From positions 4,151,891 through 4,215,890 of the forward strand of contig NC_092657.1 in NCBI RefSeq assembly GCF_032118995.1: a DNA stretch of 64,000 nt, given 5' to 3'. A program made the position numbers and the translations under genes. Positions 33,824 through 44,350 of this stretch are shown here, in pieces. The stretch comes from Asterias amurensis. Lineage: Eukaryota > Echinodermata > Asteroidea > Forcipulatida > Asteriidae. Each line of letters begins with the position of its first letter. Position 1 is the first letter of the stretch. The notes beneath the pieces were generated by a model. It saw only the letters and a list, made by a program, of their open reading frames with translations, ran no database searches and was not told the origin of the DNA.

Positions 33824-34209
33824 TTAAAGGCAGTGGACACTATTTGTTATTGTCAAAGACTAGCCTTCACAGTTGGTGTATCTCAACATATGCATAACAT
33901 AACTAACCTTTGAAAATTTGAGTTCAATCGGTCATCAAAGTTGCGAGATAATAATGAAAGAAGTGACACCCTTGTCAAACGAAGTTGTGTGCGTTTAGAT
34001 GGTTGATTTCGAGACCTCAAGTTCTAAATCTGAGGTCTCGAAATCAAATTCGTGGAAAATTACTTCCTTCTCGAAAACTATGGCACTTCAGATGGAGCCG
34101 TTTCTCATAATGTTTTATAACATCAACCTCTCCTCATTACTCGTCACCAAGAAAGGTTTTATGCTAATAATTATCTTGAGTAATTACCAATAGTGTCCTT
34201 TGCCTTTAA
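33824..34209. mobile_element. MITE-A copy
   Basis: Complete, TTAA at both borders, canonical central hairpin. Confidence 0.9.
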
Positions 34210-34642
34210 TGCGGATTTCGCAGTCAATAAAAAACCCTGCCAATTGTTTATTTTGAATATGACTCGAAAAAAAGAATTGGAGTTTGTTTGCAACTGCTTT
34301 TACAACCAGAAGTCCCTCAAACAAATTGGCCTAAGTTAACTGAGTTTCGACCCTAGCACTCGAGTCTTTCTCGAAGGCTAAACAACAACAACAACAACAA
34401 CATTTGTTTTGCAGTTTTGTGTAATAACAGACGGTGCCGTTGCAGGTTTATATTGTCGTGACCTTTAGAAGTGATTATTTTCGATTTTGATATCCGCATG
34501 AATTGTTCCCTTAGCCTATTTAGTTTTGTAAGTAATAGTGCCTGCCTAGAAATAAATAAATAGCAAATAAATAAGACGTGTTCTATTGCAAATGGAATGA
34601 AACCATTTTATACCATTTCAGATCATGTTTTTTTCAGTCAGT

Positions 34643-35028
34643 TTAAAGGAACACGTTGCCTTGGATCGATCGAGTTGGTCCTTGAAAAGCCGTTTAAAAA
34701 AAATGCATATGGGTAGAAAGATGTTGTCAAAGTAGAATACAATGATCCACACAAACATGCCTCGAAATTGCACGGTTTTCCTTTTACCTCGTCGACTAAC
34801 ACGGTCGGCCATTATTTTATGGGAGTCAAATTTTTGACTTCCATAAATGGCCGACCGTGTTAGTTCGCACAGTAAAAGGAAAACCACGCAATTTCGAGGC
34901 AAACTCGTGTGGATCATTGTATTCTACTTTTAAAATATCTTTCCAACCATATGCATTTTATAAAAAAAAGGGTTACAAACGCTTTTTATAGACCAACTCG
35001 TCCGATCCAAGGCAACGTGTTCCTTTAA
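34643..35028. mobile_element. MITE-B copy
   Basis: Complete TTAA-bounded palindrome. Confidence 0.9.
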
Positions 35029-36010
35029 TCAAATAGTGTAAATTCAGAAAATATCATTCAAAACTGCTTACCACCGTCATGGCCACTAAATGAACAACAA
35101 ATTTGCTGAGTGGCCTGACCATTCGAAAAACGAATTGGTAACAATTGGTAACGGGTGCATTTATTCTAACCCTCTAGTTTCCAAGAAACACAACATTAAT
35201 CATAAAATGCTCGTTTTCGGAAATTAATTTCAATAAAGTCATCAGGAAAAAATATATTCATTGTTAAACTTTTAAAGTTTGACATTTTGTTACGAAGTAC
35301 ACAGTTTCTGTTGATTATATATGCGAAAATTGAATAGCTTACGAATACATTTGAATACATTTACTTCGCGAACTTTTTTTACGAATACAAAACTAATCAG
35401 TTTTAAAAACATGCGTGTCAAAATACTTAGATATAACAGAAAAGAAAATAATATGTAGTTTAAAACAAATTCTCCATCAGCACATAAACAGTACAAACAC
35501 AAAATCCAGCATTGCCCAGAAGACAAGTAATATATGACTGTATCCTATTTCACGTTTAGAGTTACTCTTTGGAGGTAAAGGCTTATAACGAGACAAGACA
35601 AAAAAACTGTTCACAATAGACCTTTCTAACAACCCGCCATGGTTGGCATGGTCGGCCGAATGTTAGTAAAACACTTACGAAATCTTAAAAACAGATGTTT
35701 TAACCAAGTTCAGCATTTTCTGCAAACTTTCAATTAAATTAAATACCTCTCATAATTCACCCTATTCTCATAGCCGCATATGGTGCATAATTAATTGTTT
35801 TGTTTTTAACAAAATCAACAATTTGGGTCACATTGTTACCAAAAATAGCAATCTTTTCTTAATTTACACCTACGGCTTTCCATAGTTTTCCAATCTGGGT
35901 TGGCAAAAACTCGGGCTGTGACGTTGCAAAAGAAAGGTCTATAAACTACTGGACAGCGGTTACACCTTTTTTTTAAATTTAAGGGCGGCCACGTGCGAAT
36001 CTTGCCCAGT

Positions 36011-36048
36011 TTACGGACGCCCATCCGGGTAATGATGCCCCTCGTTCC
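36011..36048 (-). CDS. Gene E exon 4 (terminal)
   Basis: Acceptor ATGTACAG after a T-rich tract. The joined codon plus NEGHHYPDGRP and TAA. Phase fits exon 3. Confidence 0.62.
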
Positions 36049-38693
36049 CTGTACATATGTTGACAAGAAAAAAAAATTAAAATAAAAGATCAGTATGTAT
36101 TATGACAAAGTGAAATTGTTCATATGATAGGCCTTTTGAACTGATGAAATCATAATTCACGAAACCAACATAATTTATTACAAATCTTCCCAATAAACAC
36201 TATGTTTTCCAAGTTTCCCAAATCAGTCGATTCGTTGTTAAAGTAGCAACGAGAAGTAAAATAACTTTGTTTTTGTAATGCGATCCATATTTATTTGTTA
36301 TTTCTTGGTTTTGGTAAAGACTACATTTATTCCAATCCCATTGTGCAATTGGCTCTTCGAATATTACTTTGTTTCACTCCAATCGTCCATGAAGTTTTCA
36401 AGAAACACACCAAAAAGGGATAATACATGATTATTTTCGGCAGAGTACGTTCATTACAAACCTCTAGTTTTTAAGAAACTCTCATGTACATCATCAATTG
36501 GCTGTGGAAGATCGCATCAATTTCAGTCATAGTTTTCAAGAAAACACATAATCATCATAAGGAACGGCCTAACATCACTGGTTTTTGGAAGAATATGTGA
36601 GAGATCTGTGTGAGCTTTACTCGTACTACTTTTGCATCAGACAGGCTCAACTACCAACTATTTTTTATTGTACTGTAAATTTTCAAATACATCGTTATTT
36701 TTCAAGGGATACCGTAAAACTTACCATGATGTTGGCCACTCGCATCGGTCCAGTCACCCGGTGTAGTTAATTCATTCTGCCGGAAAAAGGGGAAAATATT
36801 TTGCGAATTATTACATTTTATGGACCCTGACATTATGTGCTGTGTGAATTCCCCCTATGCGCAGCATAAAAATGTTCAAACAAATGTGTTTAAAGATGAA
36901 GCAAGTCTCTTTTAATCCAGTCTCTATATTGCGAAAGCTAGAGTGTTACACATTTTTGACAAACTGTCACAAAAAAGATGCCGAACAAAAAATATCAAAA
37001 TTTACACTATGTGCTAAAATAAAACACCATTAAAAGATAAGATGTGCAAACATTATGCAAATTGTGTGCCTTCCGATACTTGATTTTGAAACCCCATATT
37101 CTAATTCTCGAAAACTATACGTTACTCCTTTCAGGAAGCCGTTTCTCACAATGTTTCATACCATCAACCTCTCCCCATTACTCGTTACCAAGAAAGGTTT
37201 TATGCTGATAATTATTTTGAGTATATTACCAATGTCCAGTGTCCACTGTCTTTAAAGGCAGTGGACACTATTATGAATTACTCAAAACAATTGTTAGCAT
37301 AAAACCTAACTTGATAGTATAAAACATTGTGAGAAACGGCTCCCTCTGAAGTAACGTAGTTTTCTACGAATTTGATTTCGAGACCTCAGATTTAGAATTT
37401 GAGGTCACAAAATCAAGCATCTGAAAGCACACAACTTCGTGCGACAAAGGTTTTTTTCCCATTATTGTCTCGCAACTTTGACGACCGATCGAGCTCAATT
37501 TTTCACAGGTTTGTTATTTTGTTTGTATGTTGATATACACCAAGAGAGAAGACTGGTCTTTGACACTTACCGATAGTGTCCAGTGTCTTTAAGTGGCGAC
37601 TTACCAGGCAATCTGAACCGAAGAACTGATGGAATTTTGATATCATAACAAAGAGTAACAAAGCTCCCATAGCGAGTATGAAGATCAGTGTAATTGAAGG
37701 TATCACGCTTCGGTATCGGGGAAGACTGTGAAGTCTCACGGTCATCAGCTTCGGTTTGCTCTTCTTCTGTTCTTCCACTTCCTTTGAAACAAAAAGAAAG
37801 AGCGAAGCTCTTTGTAATAAAACATAATAACAATCCAAGCATTCATAAATACCTCAGACACAGTTTCGCTATTCCTGTTGGTGGAGAGCGCGTCACGTGG
37901 GTGTGTATAAACCTTTGTTTATGACCAGTAAAAAGTGTTGAAACATGGGCGTGACACGCGAGCTTGCACCCGTTCTTATAAGACAGTTTCTTCATTCCTA
38001 TTGGTCGAGAGCAACGGCCGGGACAGCTGTGCCACATCAGGCGATACGCGCGACGCGCACAACATTCCCTTATAAGGAGTTGTTTACCCGAGGGCGGCGG
38101 AGGGCTTTACCATTTCATAGCTGGAGGGGTGTTGTGTTGAAAGAAATCATTGAACATTCAAAATGTTTGCATTTATTTTACTTTTTGACAAAAAAAGTTT
38201 ACTGTGCGAACTAACACGGTCGGCCATTTATGGGAGTCAAAAATTTGACTCCCATAAATGGCCGACCGTGTTAGTCGAAGAGGTAAAAGGAAAACCGTGC
38301 AATTTAGAGGCATGTTTGTGTGGATCATTGTATTCTACTTTTACATCTTTCTACCCATATGCATTTTATAACAAACGGTTACAAACGCTTTTCAAAGACC
38401 AACTCGACCGATCCAAGGCAACGTGTTCCTTTAATGTGTTCCTTAATAGTAACATTGGTTTAACATGCTATGGTTATGAATCGCACATAGTTATCAATAA
38501 AAGGTTATTCCTCAGTGACTATTATTTGCGAGTACCAGTTTCTAAACACGGATGGCTGCAAAAATACGCATTTCTAAAAGTAGTCGTAAAAAACACACAC
38601 AATTTTTTACAAATATTATGTACCTACCGGAATAAGCATTTCAAACTGTTTATTCGTTGTGTCCTTCGGGTTCTCAACAGTTACAAGCACCAT
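36011..38693 (-). CDS. Gene E: minimal single-pass membrane protein of the same family
   Basis: Four exons: 38693-38628, 37781-37605, 36776-36725, 36048-36011; 110 residues in total. The N-terminus MVLVTVENPKDTTNKQFEML ends in IP. A basic region (KKSKPKLMTVRLHSLPRYR) precedes one helix (about VIPSITLIFILAMGALLLFV). The outer tail is only about 40 residues: SDCL, TTPGDWTDASGQHH and NEGHHYPDGRP, then TAA. The HHYPDG end echoes RHHPDGD in gene B and RHPDGD in gene A, so this looks like a short version of the His-rich tail. Phases 0-0-1 match the paralogs. No BRICHOS-like sequence seen. A MITE-A lies 13 bases inside intron 2. Function unknown. Confidence 0.68.
36310..36600. repeat. Degenerate relatives of the 74-bp minisatellite
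   Basis: Phrases like GTTTTCAAGAAACACA, AGAGTACGTTCATTACAAAC and TTTTTGGAAGA recur about four times. A single isolated unit lies at 35140-35200. The main array is 24 kb away in gene C. Confidence 0.6.
36725..36776 (-). CDS. Gene E exon 3
   Basis: Acceptor TTCCGGCAG after a pyrimidine tract, 17 codons plus one base, donor G|GTAAGT, phase 1: NELTTPGDWTDASGQHH. Confidence 0.65.
37050..37592. mobile_element. Two abutting MITE-A copies
   Basis: A 5'-truncated copy (37050-37255) and a complete inverted copy (37252-37592) share a TTAA. The second stops 13 bases from gene E exon 2. Confidence 0.8.
37605..37781 (-). CDS. Gene E exon 2 (transmembrane exon)
   Basis: Acceptor TTTCAAAG, 59 codons, CTG|GTAAGT donor, phase 0 both sides. 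Confidence 0.72.
37838..38434. repeat. 'Repeat E' joined to a half MITE-B
   Basis: 37838-38198 is repeat E in inverse orientation. At about 38200 it passes into the right two thirds of a MITE-B ending TTAA at 38434. All of it lies in intron 1 of gene E. Confidence 0.75.
38628..38693 (-). CDS. Gene E exon 1
   Basis: ATG at 38693, 22 codons, CCG|GTAGGT donor, phase 0. An in-frame upstream ATG exists, but the MV start with VENPKD matches DNPKD of genes B and D at the same position. Confidence 0.68.
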
Positions 38694-38966
38694 TTTGGAA
38701 GCCTCACCGTCTAAAAAAATGATTGAAATACCCCCGACTGGATGTATGTTTCGACCAAAGTCCGAGGACTCAACTAATAATTGCGTAGTTTTACAGACGT
38801 TCCAATGCAAAGAAGTGGATGAGATATAGGTAAGGCTACTGCGCATTTACTTTGTTGTCGAGATTTTTCGTTTGGTGTTCGACATTGTTAATAATTAACG
38901 TGGGACAAGTGCCTCTTGTCAATGGTGGCATGCAACCTTTTGTCACCGGTGCCCATTTATTAATCC

Positions 38967-39352
38967 TTAAAGACACTGGACACTATTGGTAATTGTCAAA
39001 GATCAGTCTTCTCACTTGCTGTATCTCAACATATGCACAAAATAACAAACCTGTGAAAATTTGAGCTCAATCGATCGTCAAAGTTGGAAGATAACGATGA
39101 AAGAAAAAAACATCCTTGTCACACGGAGTTGTGTGTTTCAGATGCTTGATTTCGAGACCGTAAATTCTAATTTTGAGGCCTCGAAATCAAACTCGATGAA
39201 AATTACTTCCTCGTAAACTACGTCACTTTAGAAGGAGCTGTTTCTCACAATGCTTTACTTATCTATCAACCTCTCCTCATTACTCGTTACCAAGTAAGGT
39301 TTTGTGCTGATAATTATTTTGAGTGATTACAAATAGTGTCCACTGCCTTTAA
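38967..39352. mobile_element. MITE-A copy
   Basis: Complete, TTAA-bounded, upstream of gene E. Confidence 0.88.
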
Positions 39353-39469
39353 TTACTACTCCTTTGTTTTGTCTTAATTTTGTTTTCACACTAAAAACAA
39401 CGACATTTTGCTACGTCATTTTTGAGGATTTTAAGTCCAGTTGTTGTCAATTTTGTTTTGAGAAATTCA

Positions 39470-39645
39470 ATGCCCTTTTCGAAACCATGGATTCGGCTTT
39501 GGATTCGGCTTGAGGCTCCGTTCTCTCGTCTAAGCCCGGAGTGTGTATACCCGAAGCACGCACAATCGTCAAAACAACCGGCAGGGCCAAGCTAAGCCTG
39601 AGCCGAATCTAAAGCCGAAGCCGTGGTTTCGAAAAGGCCCATAAT
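39470..39645. repeat. Palindromic MITE
   Basis: GCCCTTTTCGAAACCATGG and CGTGGTTTCGAAAAGGCCC form the arms; GATTCGGCTTTGGATTCGGC repeats inside. Confidence 0.75.
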
Positions 39646-40149
39646 CTCGGCACTACCCGACGACCGATTGCTTTAGTACAAAACGGATTTGGGAAGTGTA
39701 TGTACATCATGTGTTTAGGATGCTGATAATCATTGACCCGAGATGTCACCGAATGTGATGGTAGTTTGCACAATGTTATCGAGAGGTTATAGACTTGGAA
39801 TTTTTCCAAACTCAAATGAGGACCCCATAACTATTGGAAAATAGGTACATTTGTTAATTTGAATTTGACATTCCCCTTCCTCTATCAGGTCAAGGGTCAA
39901 TACGGTATGGAGAGAAGTCACAAACTTAATTACATATACAATTTAGAATTGTATATTTTTTGGAAAACTGTCCAATCAACAAATCTGAGATTTGTTTTAA
40001 TTTGATGTTCTTCAGACCACTCTTAAAGTGGCCATGGTTATGATAGTTTACATGATATCATTATTTACGGGTCTATGTTCAAGTAGGGCCCATAATCTGT
40101 GTGGTAATATTTATTATTCTATAAAAGTGCTCTCAAACCGATTGATTGT

Positions 40150-40660
40150 TTAGGGTCTGCTTATAGGTATTGGACACGTTATTTGGTTTATCTCAACATG
40201 CACAAAATAACAAACCTGTGAAAATTTGGGTTCAATTGGTCGCTGAAGTTGCAAGAGAATAATGAAATGGAATTAACACACCCTTGTTGCACAGCATGTA
40301 GATGTTTTGAGTACCATAATAAAAGACTTCAGACCAGGGGCCAATTTCATATAGCTGCTTAAGTAAAAAATTTGCTTAAGCATGAAAATAGCTCGCTTAT
40401 TTTACACATGTTACTGGCCAAAATTTCCTGCCATATACATTGCTTATGACTAGTATTGGGCTGTTGTTTACTTAGCATAACAATTGAGTGGAGTCTTGGC
40501 CAGTATTCTGATATTACTAAGCAATGATTTTTTTGCTTAAGCAGAAACTTTTGCTTAAGCAGCTCTATGAAATTGGGCCCTGTGTGGTATTTTATTATTT
40601 AAGTGAGAAATGTCCTCTTTCTTAAATCCTACGTTACTTCGTAGGGAGCTTTTTCCAACG
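40150..40660. repeat. Old MITE-A split by a palindromic MITE
   Basis: The inner element (about 40335-40580) has GGCCAATTTCATA and TATGAAATTGGGCC ends and repeated GCTTAAGCA. MITE-A-like sequence lies on both sides. Confidence 0.7.
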
Positions 40661-41259
40661 GAGATTCGCAGTCACTTCACACGTACATGTACCCAACGCT
40701 ATACATGATGTTCAAAACACTGATGCGTGCACAACTGAACATTAGCAGCCAATGCCAGAGGTCTGTAGAAAAGTGTATAATTATGACTTTCGATTTTGGT
40801 TGCTGGATGGAGAGAAAGGGATTTTGCTTTTAGTTTAGATGGAAAAAAATAATGGACTGCCTTACTGAAGCTATGACGTCATGAACAGCGCCCTCAAACA
40901 GTACACCCACTGATGTGTAAATAAGAAGTTAGTAAAATAATGGTCTGTAATGAGTATCCATGCTTGTTGCTATCAATACTAACACCCTGCACGCAAACTG
41001 GTTTTGCTTAGTCTTGTGACAACAACAGATGACTTGCGCACATTATGTTTACAAACAAGGTTACCCAACATCGAAATGCTTTAATAAAAAACATTGGAAT
41101 ATTTTTTCAAATTTTAAGAATTTTGTGTAAACTGTATTTAAGCATTGAAGTCACGAGGCAAAATACATCCAAAAGTGATGAGAACAGATACTTATTTAAC
41201 AACTGTACTTAATATTTGTTCATAAACACCAAAACATATGTTATTGATCAAACAACAAA

Positions 41260-41815
41260 ATAAGGCAATCAATGTGTGGTGAAGAGGTTTTCAAAGTGGT
41301 TTAATCCCAAAGAGGCCTGGTTCTTGATAATTTTACCGAGACGATGTCGAGGTAAATTACCAAGAACCAGGCCTCGGCGGGTGTAAACCACTAATTGAAA
41401 ACCGATTCAACACACTTTGATTCCCATTCATAAATACTTTTTCGGGCAAAAAACATCAACACTTCTGGTCAAAAAGTAAAATAAATGCAATTTTTTTAAT
41501 TTTTCAATGATTTCTTTCAACACAACACCCCTCCGGCTATGAAATGGTAAGGCCCAGTCAAGGCCCTCGGGTAAACAACTCCTTATAAGGGAATGATGTG
41601 CGCGTCGCGCGTATCGTGTGATGTGGCACAACTGTTTCAGCCGTTGCTCTCAGGGATGAAGAAACTGTCTTATAAGCACAGGGTGCAAACACGCGTGTCA
41701 CGCCCATGTTCCAACACTTCTTACTGGTCATAAACAAAGGTTTATACACACCCACGTGACGCGCTCTCCACCAGTAGGAATAGCGAAACTGTCTCAGGTA
41801 TTTATGAATAATATA
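41260..41815. repeat. 'Repeat E' copy
   Basis: Same block order as 27045-27600; ends in an AT-rich TATAATA stretch. Confidence 0.75.
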
Positions 41816-42104
41816 TAATAGTAGAACAGTATAATATAATAGTATAACAGTAGAATAAAATGTTGTTTAATAAACAGCAAAATATTTTATTAAAAATAAA
41901 CGACAAGATAAATGTTAAAGGTTTGTTTACTTCTGGAAACGCAATAATTGCACGCGCTAACAAACTGTCCTGGTTTAGCGGCGCCAGGCGGCATTTTAGA
42001 TATAAAACAACGACAGCAAAAAGGGATTTTAGAGCAAACATTTTTATTATCTAAGTTTTTTCAGAATAATAAGCAATGTTGGAGCGTGCACAATTTCTAA
42101 TGAA

Positions 42105-42400
42105 CCTATATTGCTACGTTCTAACTTCTGGATGAGTTGACCAATCAGGGCCTTGATTATTTGCACGTGAACACGTGTGAGTTTAGTAGGCGGGACTTGA
42201 ATGTCTAAGAGTTCTGAAGTTTCGTGTGTTCTAACGTCTTTAAGAAATTGACCAATCACAGACGTGATTTACGTGCAAGTTATACGTGTGAGTGTATTGG
42301 GCGGGGCTTGCACTTACTTCTGGATGAAACTGACCAATCACAGCCATGGTGACGTGCACGTTAGCACACGTGATTGGAGAGGGCGGGGCTTGCATGAATA
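42105..42400. repeat. Three diverged tandem units with CCAAT, CACGTG-like and GC-box motifs
   Basis: Each unit has TGACCAATCA, then ACGTG sites (GTGAACACGTGTGAG; GCACACGTGATTG), then GGCGGGRCTTG. Units start near 42138, 42249 and 42329. See findings. Confidence 0.65.
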
Positions 42401-43024
42401 GTATTTGATTATCAAGAGCTTTATATTTCGTGCATTCTACCTGCCCAAAATAGTCCGTGTACACAGAAGCACACGATACACGTTTGATGGAACAATAATC
42501 TCAAAGCAAATTCTTTTCTTCAAAAGGTTATTCCAACATGCGGATAGGACAAGTTAAAACATTTACAAAAAGCAAAGATTTTAATACAAGCAATGTGTTG
42601 CATCCGAATAGAAACAATGAAGTCAGTTTTCAGGCACTTTATTTGTTTGCTGACTGCTTTTCAAATTTGTTTATTTGGCAATAAAATATGATTACTTTTT
42701 CGTCTAAAATTTAATTGAATACCTTTGTGGTCAATGTAATTGATTTGATCTCGTATAAATTATAATATCTATTATTTCTTGCAACAATAAGGCTATTTAC
42801 AACAGTAAAAACATATCCCCGAACAACTGGAGAGCACATGTCATGAGTTTCCAATACCGGCCTCGGTCGAATCCAATGCATTTTGTTGTTCTAAATCCCC
42901 TTTCACACGAGAGCAATTTAGCTAAGGTCCCTTGCTAAATGGTAGGATGATTGTAAAAAAAAAATCCAAAATGTACACCGTGTGAAAAGACAACAAATTA
43001 CTGTTTCCACTGTCCAAGTTCTCT

Positions 43025-43300
43025 TGCAAAAGCTTGTGAAACATTGCTAAAACCATTGCTGAGACCAATTCCGAACTGACTCCGCGGCAGTACAGTTATT
43101 ACGATCCTATAAGCTAAAGTAGTAGTCCAGTCAAATTTCTATACCATCCGCCCTGGTAATAGTTATAAAGCAGGACAGTTCTTTTCAGAACTGAGAAGTC
43201 TCCCGAACCTCCGATTATCTACTCCTCGGCAGTAGAATAAAGCAAGACAGTTCCCTAAGAACAACTCTACCTGGCAAGTAGATACACACATGGTGTTACC
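43025..43300. repeat. Dispersed repeat also present at 48300 and 48890
   Basis: Shares GACTCCGCGGCAGTACAGTT, AAGCTAAAGTAGTAGTCC and AACTCTACCTGGCAAGTA with the two copies upstream of gene B. The hammerhead-like front part is missing here. Confidence 0.7.
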
Positions 43301-43354
43301 GCAAACCAAACATACATTGCTAAAACCATGCTAAAACCATGCAAGGAACCCCAG

Positions 43355-43727
43355 TTAAAGGAACACGTTGCCCTGGATCGGACGAGTTGGTCTATAAAAA
43401 GCGTTTGTTACCGTTTTTAATAAAAATGCATATGGTTGGAAAGATATTTTAAAAGTAGAATACAATGATCCACACAAGTTTGCCTCGAAATTGCCAGGTT
43501 TTCCTTTTACTGTGCGAACTAACGCGGTCGGCCATTTATGGGAGTCCAAAATTTGACTCCCATAAAATGGCCGACCGTCTTAGTCTACGAGGTAAAAGGA
43601 AAACCGTGCAATTTCGAGGCATGTTTGTGTGGATCATTGTATTCTACTTATACAACATCTTTCTACCCATATGCATTTTATAAAAACCGGTTACAAACGC
43701 TTTTCAAAGACCAACTCGACCGATCCA
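43355..43727. mobile_element. MITE-B copy, right end lost
   Basis: Starts TTAAAGGAACACGTTGCC and stops at CTCGACCGATCC; ends about 35 bases past the gene B stop codon, so it lies in the presumed 3' region. Confidence 0.85.
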
Positions 43728-43760
43728 TGTGAAGAGCACTTTATCCGACAGGTTGCCACT

Positions 43761-43831
43761 TCAATGAACCATCCGTGGCTGAACTCTAGAAGGCGCTCTA
43801 ATATGCTGGTGGAGCGGGGGAGGTGGACCTC
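43761..43831 (-). CDS. Gene B exon 4 (terminal)
   Basis: Acceptor TTGTAATTTAG after a T-rich tract, phase 1, GPPPPLHQHIRAPSRVQPRM-type end, TGA stop at 43763-43761. Confidence 0.62.
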
Positions 43832-44314
43832 CTAAATTACAAAAAGACACACAAAAAAAAGCCAATAATTATTAGGAGATAAATACAACTATTATTATCT
43901 TCAGTATGGGTAACTACCAGTGCTCATAGCGCTGCTTGATGGTAAGCAAAAACTGTGTGCTTACTGTAGCAGACAAATTTGCTAAGGGGCAAGCGTATTA
44001 GACAGGTTAGCAGAACAACTTGAAGACCATTGCACATTCACCGTGTTTTTGTTTGTTACGTTATTTATTTTAGCGCAGTAAGCTCCGGAAGGTCATGTTC
44101 AGCAGCGAAATGGAAATCGCACAGTAGTAAGTACAAAATCGGCCGCTAAGCAGCTCTATGAAATAAGCCACCGACTTTACTGTTAAGCAAAGATACTTGC
44201 TAAATGACTTGAAAAAAAAAAATGACAAAACAAAATGATTTCTGAAAGTTTGTATATTCTCAGCGCCTTGAGTACCTTGTTTGGTAGATACGTGCGCTAT
44301 ATACAAGACTTTGA

Positions 44315-44350
<36 letters not shown>

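Noticed and set aside
38616-38846. Longer N-terminus for gene E from an upstream in-frame ATG
   Set aside because: The added residues have no match in the paralogs, whose proteins all start at the MV position.
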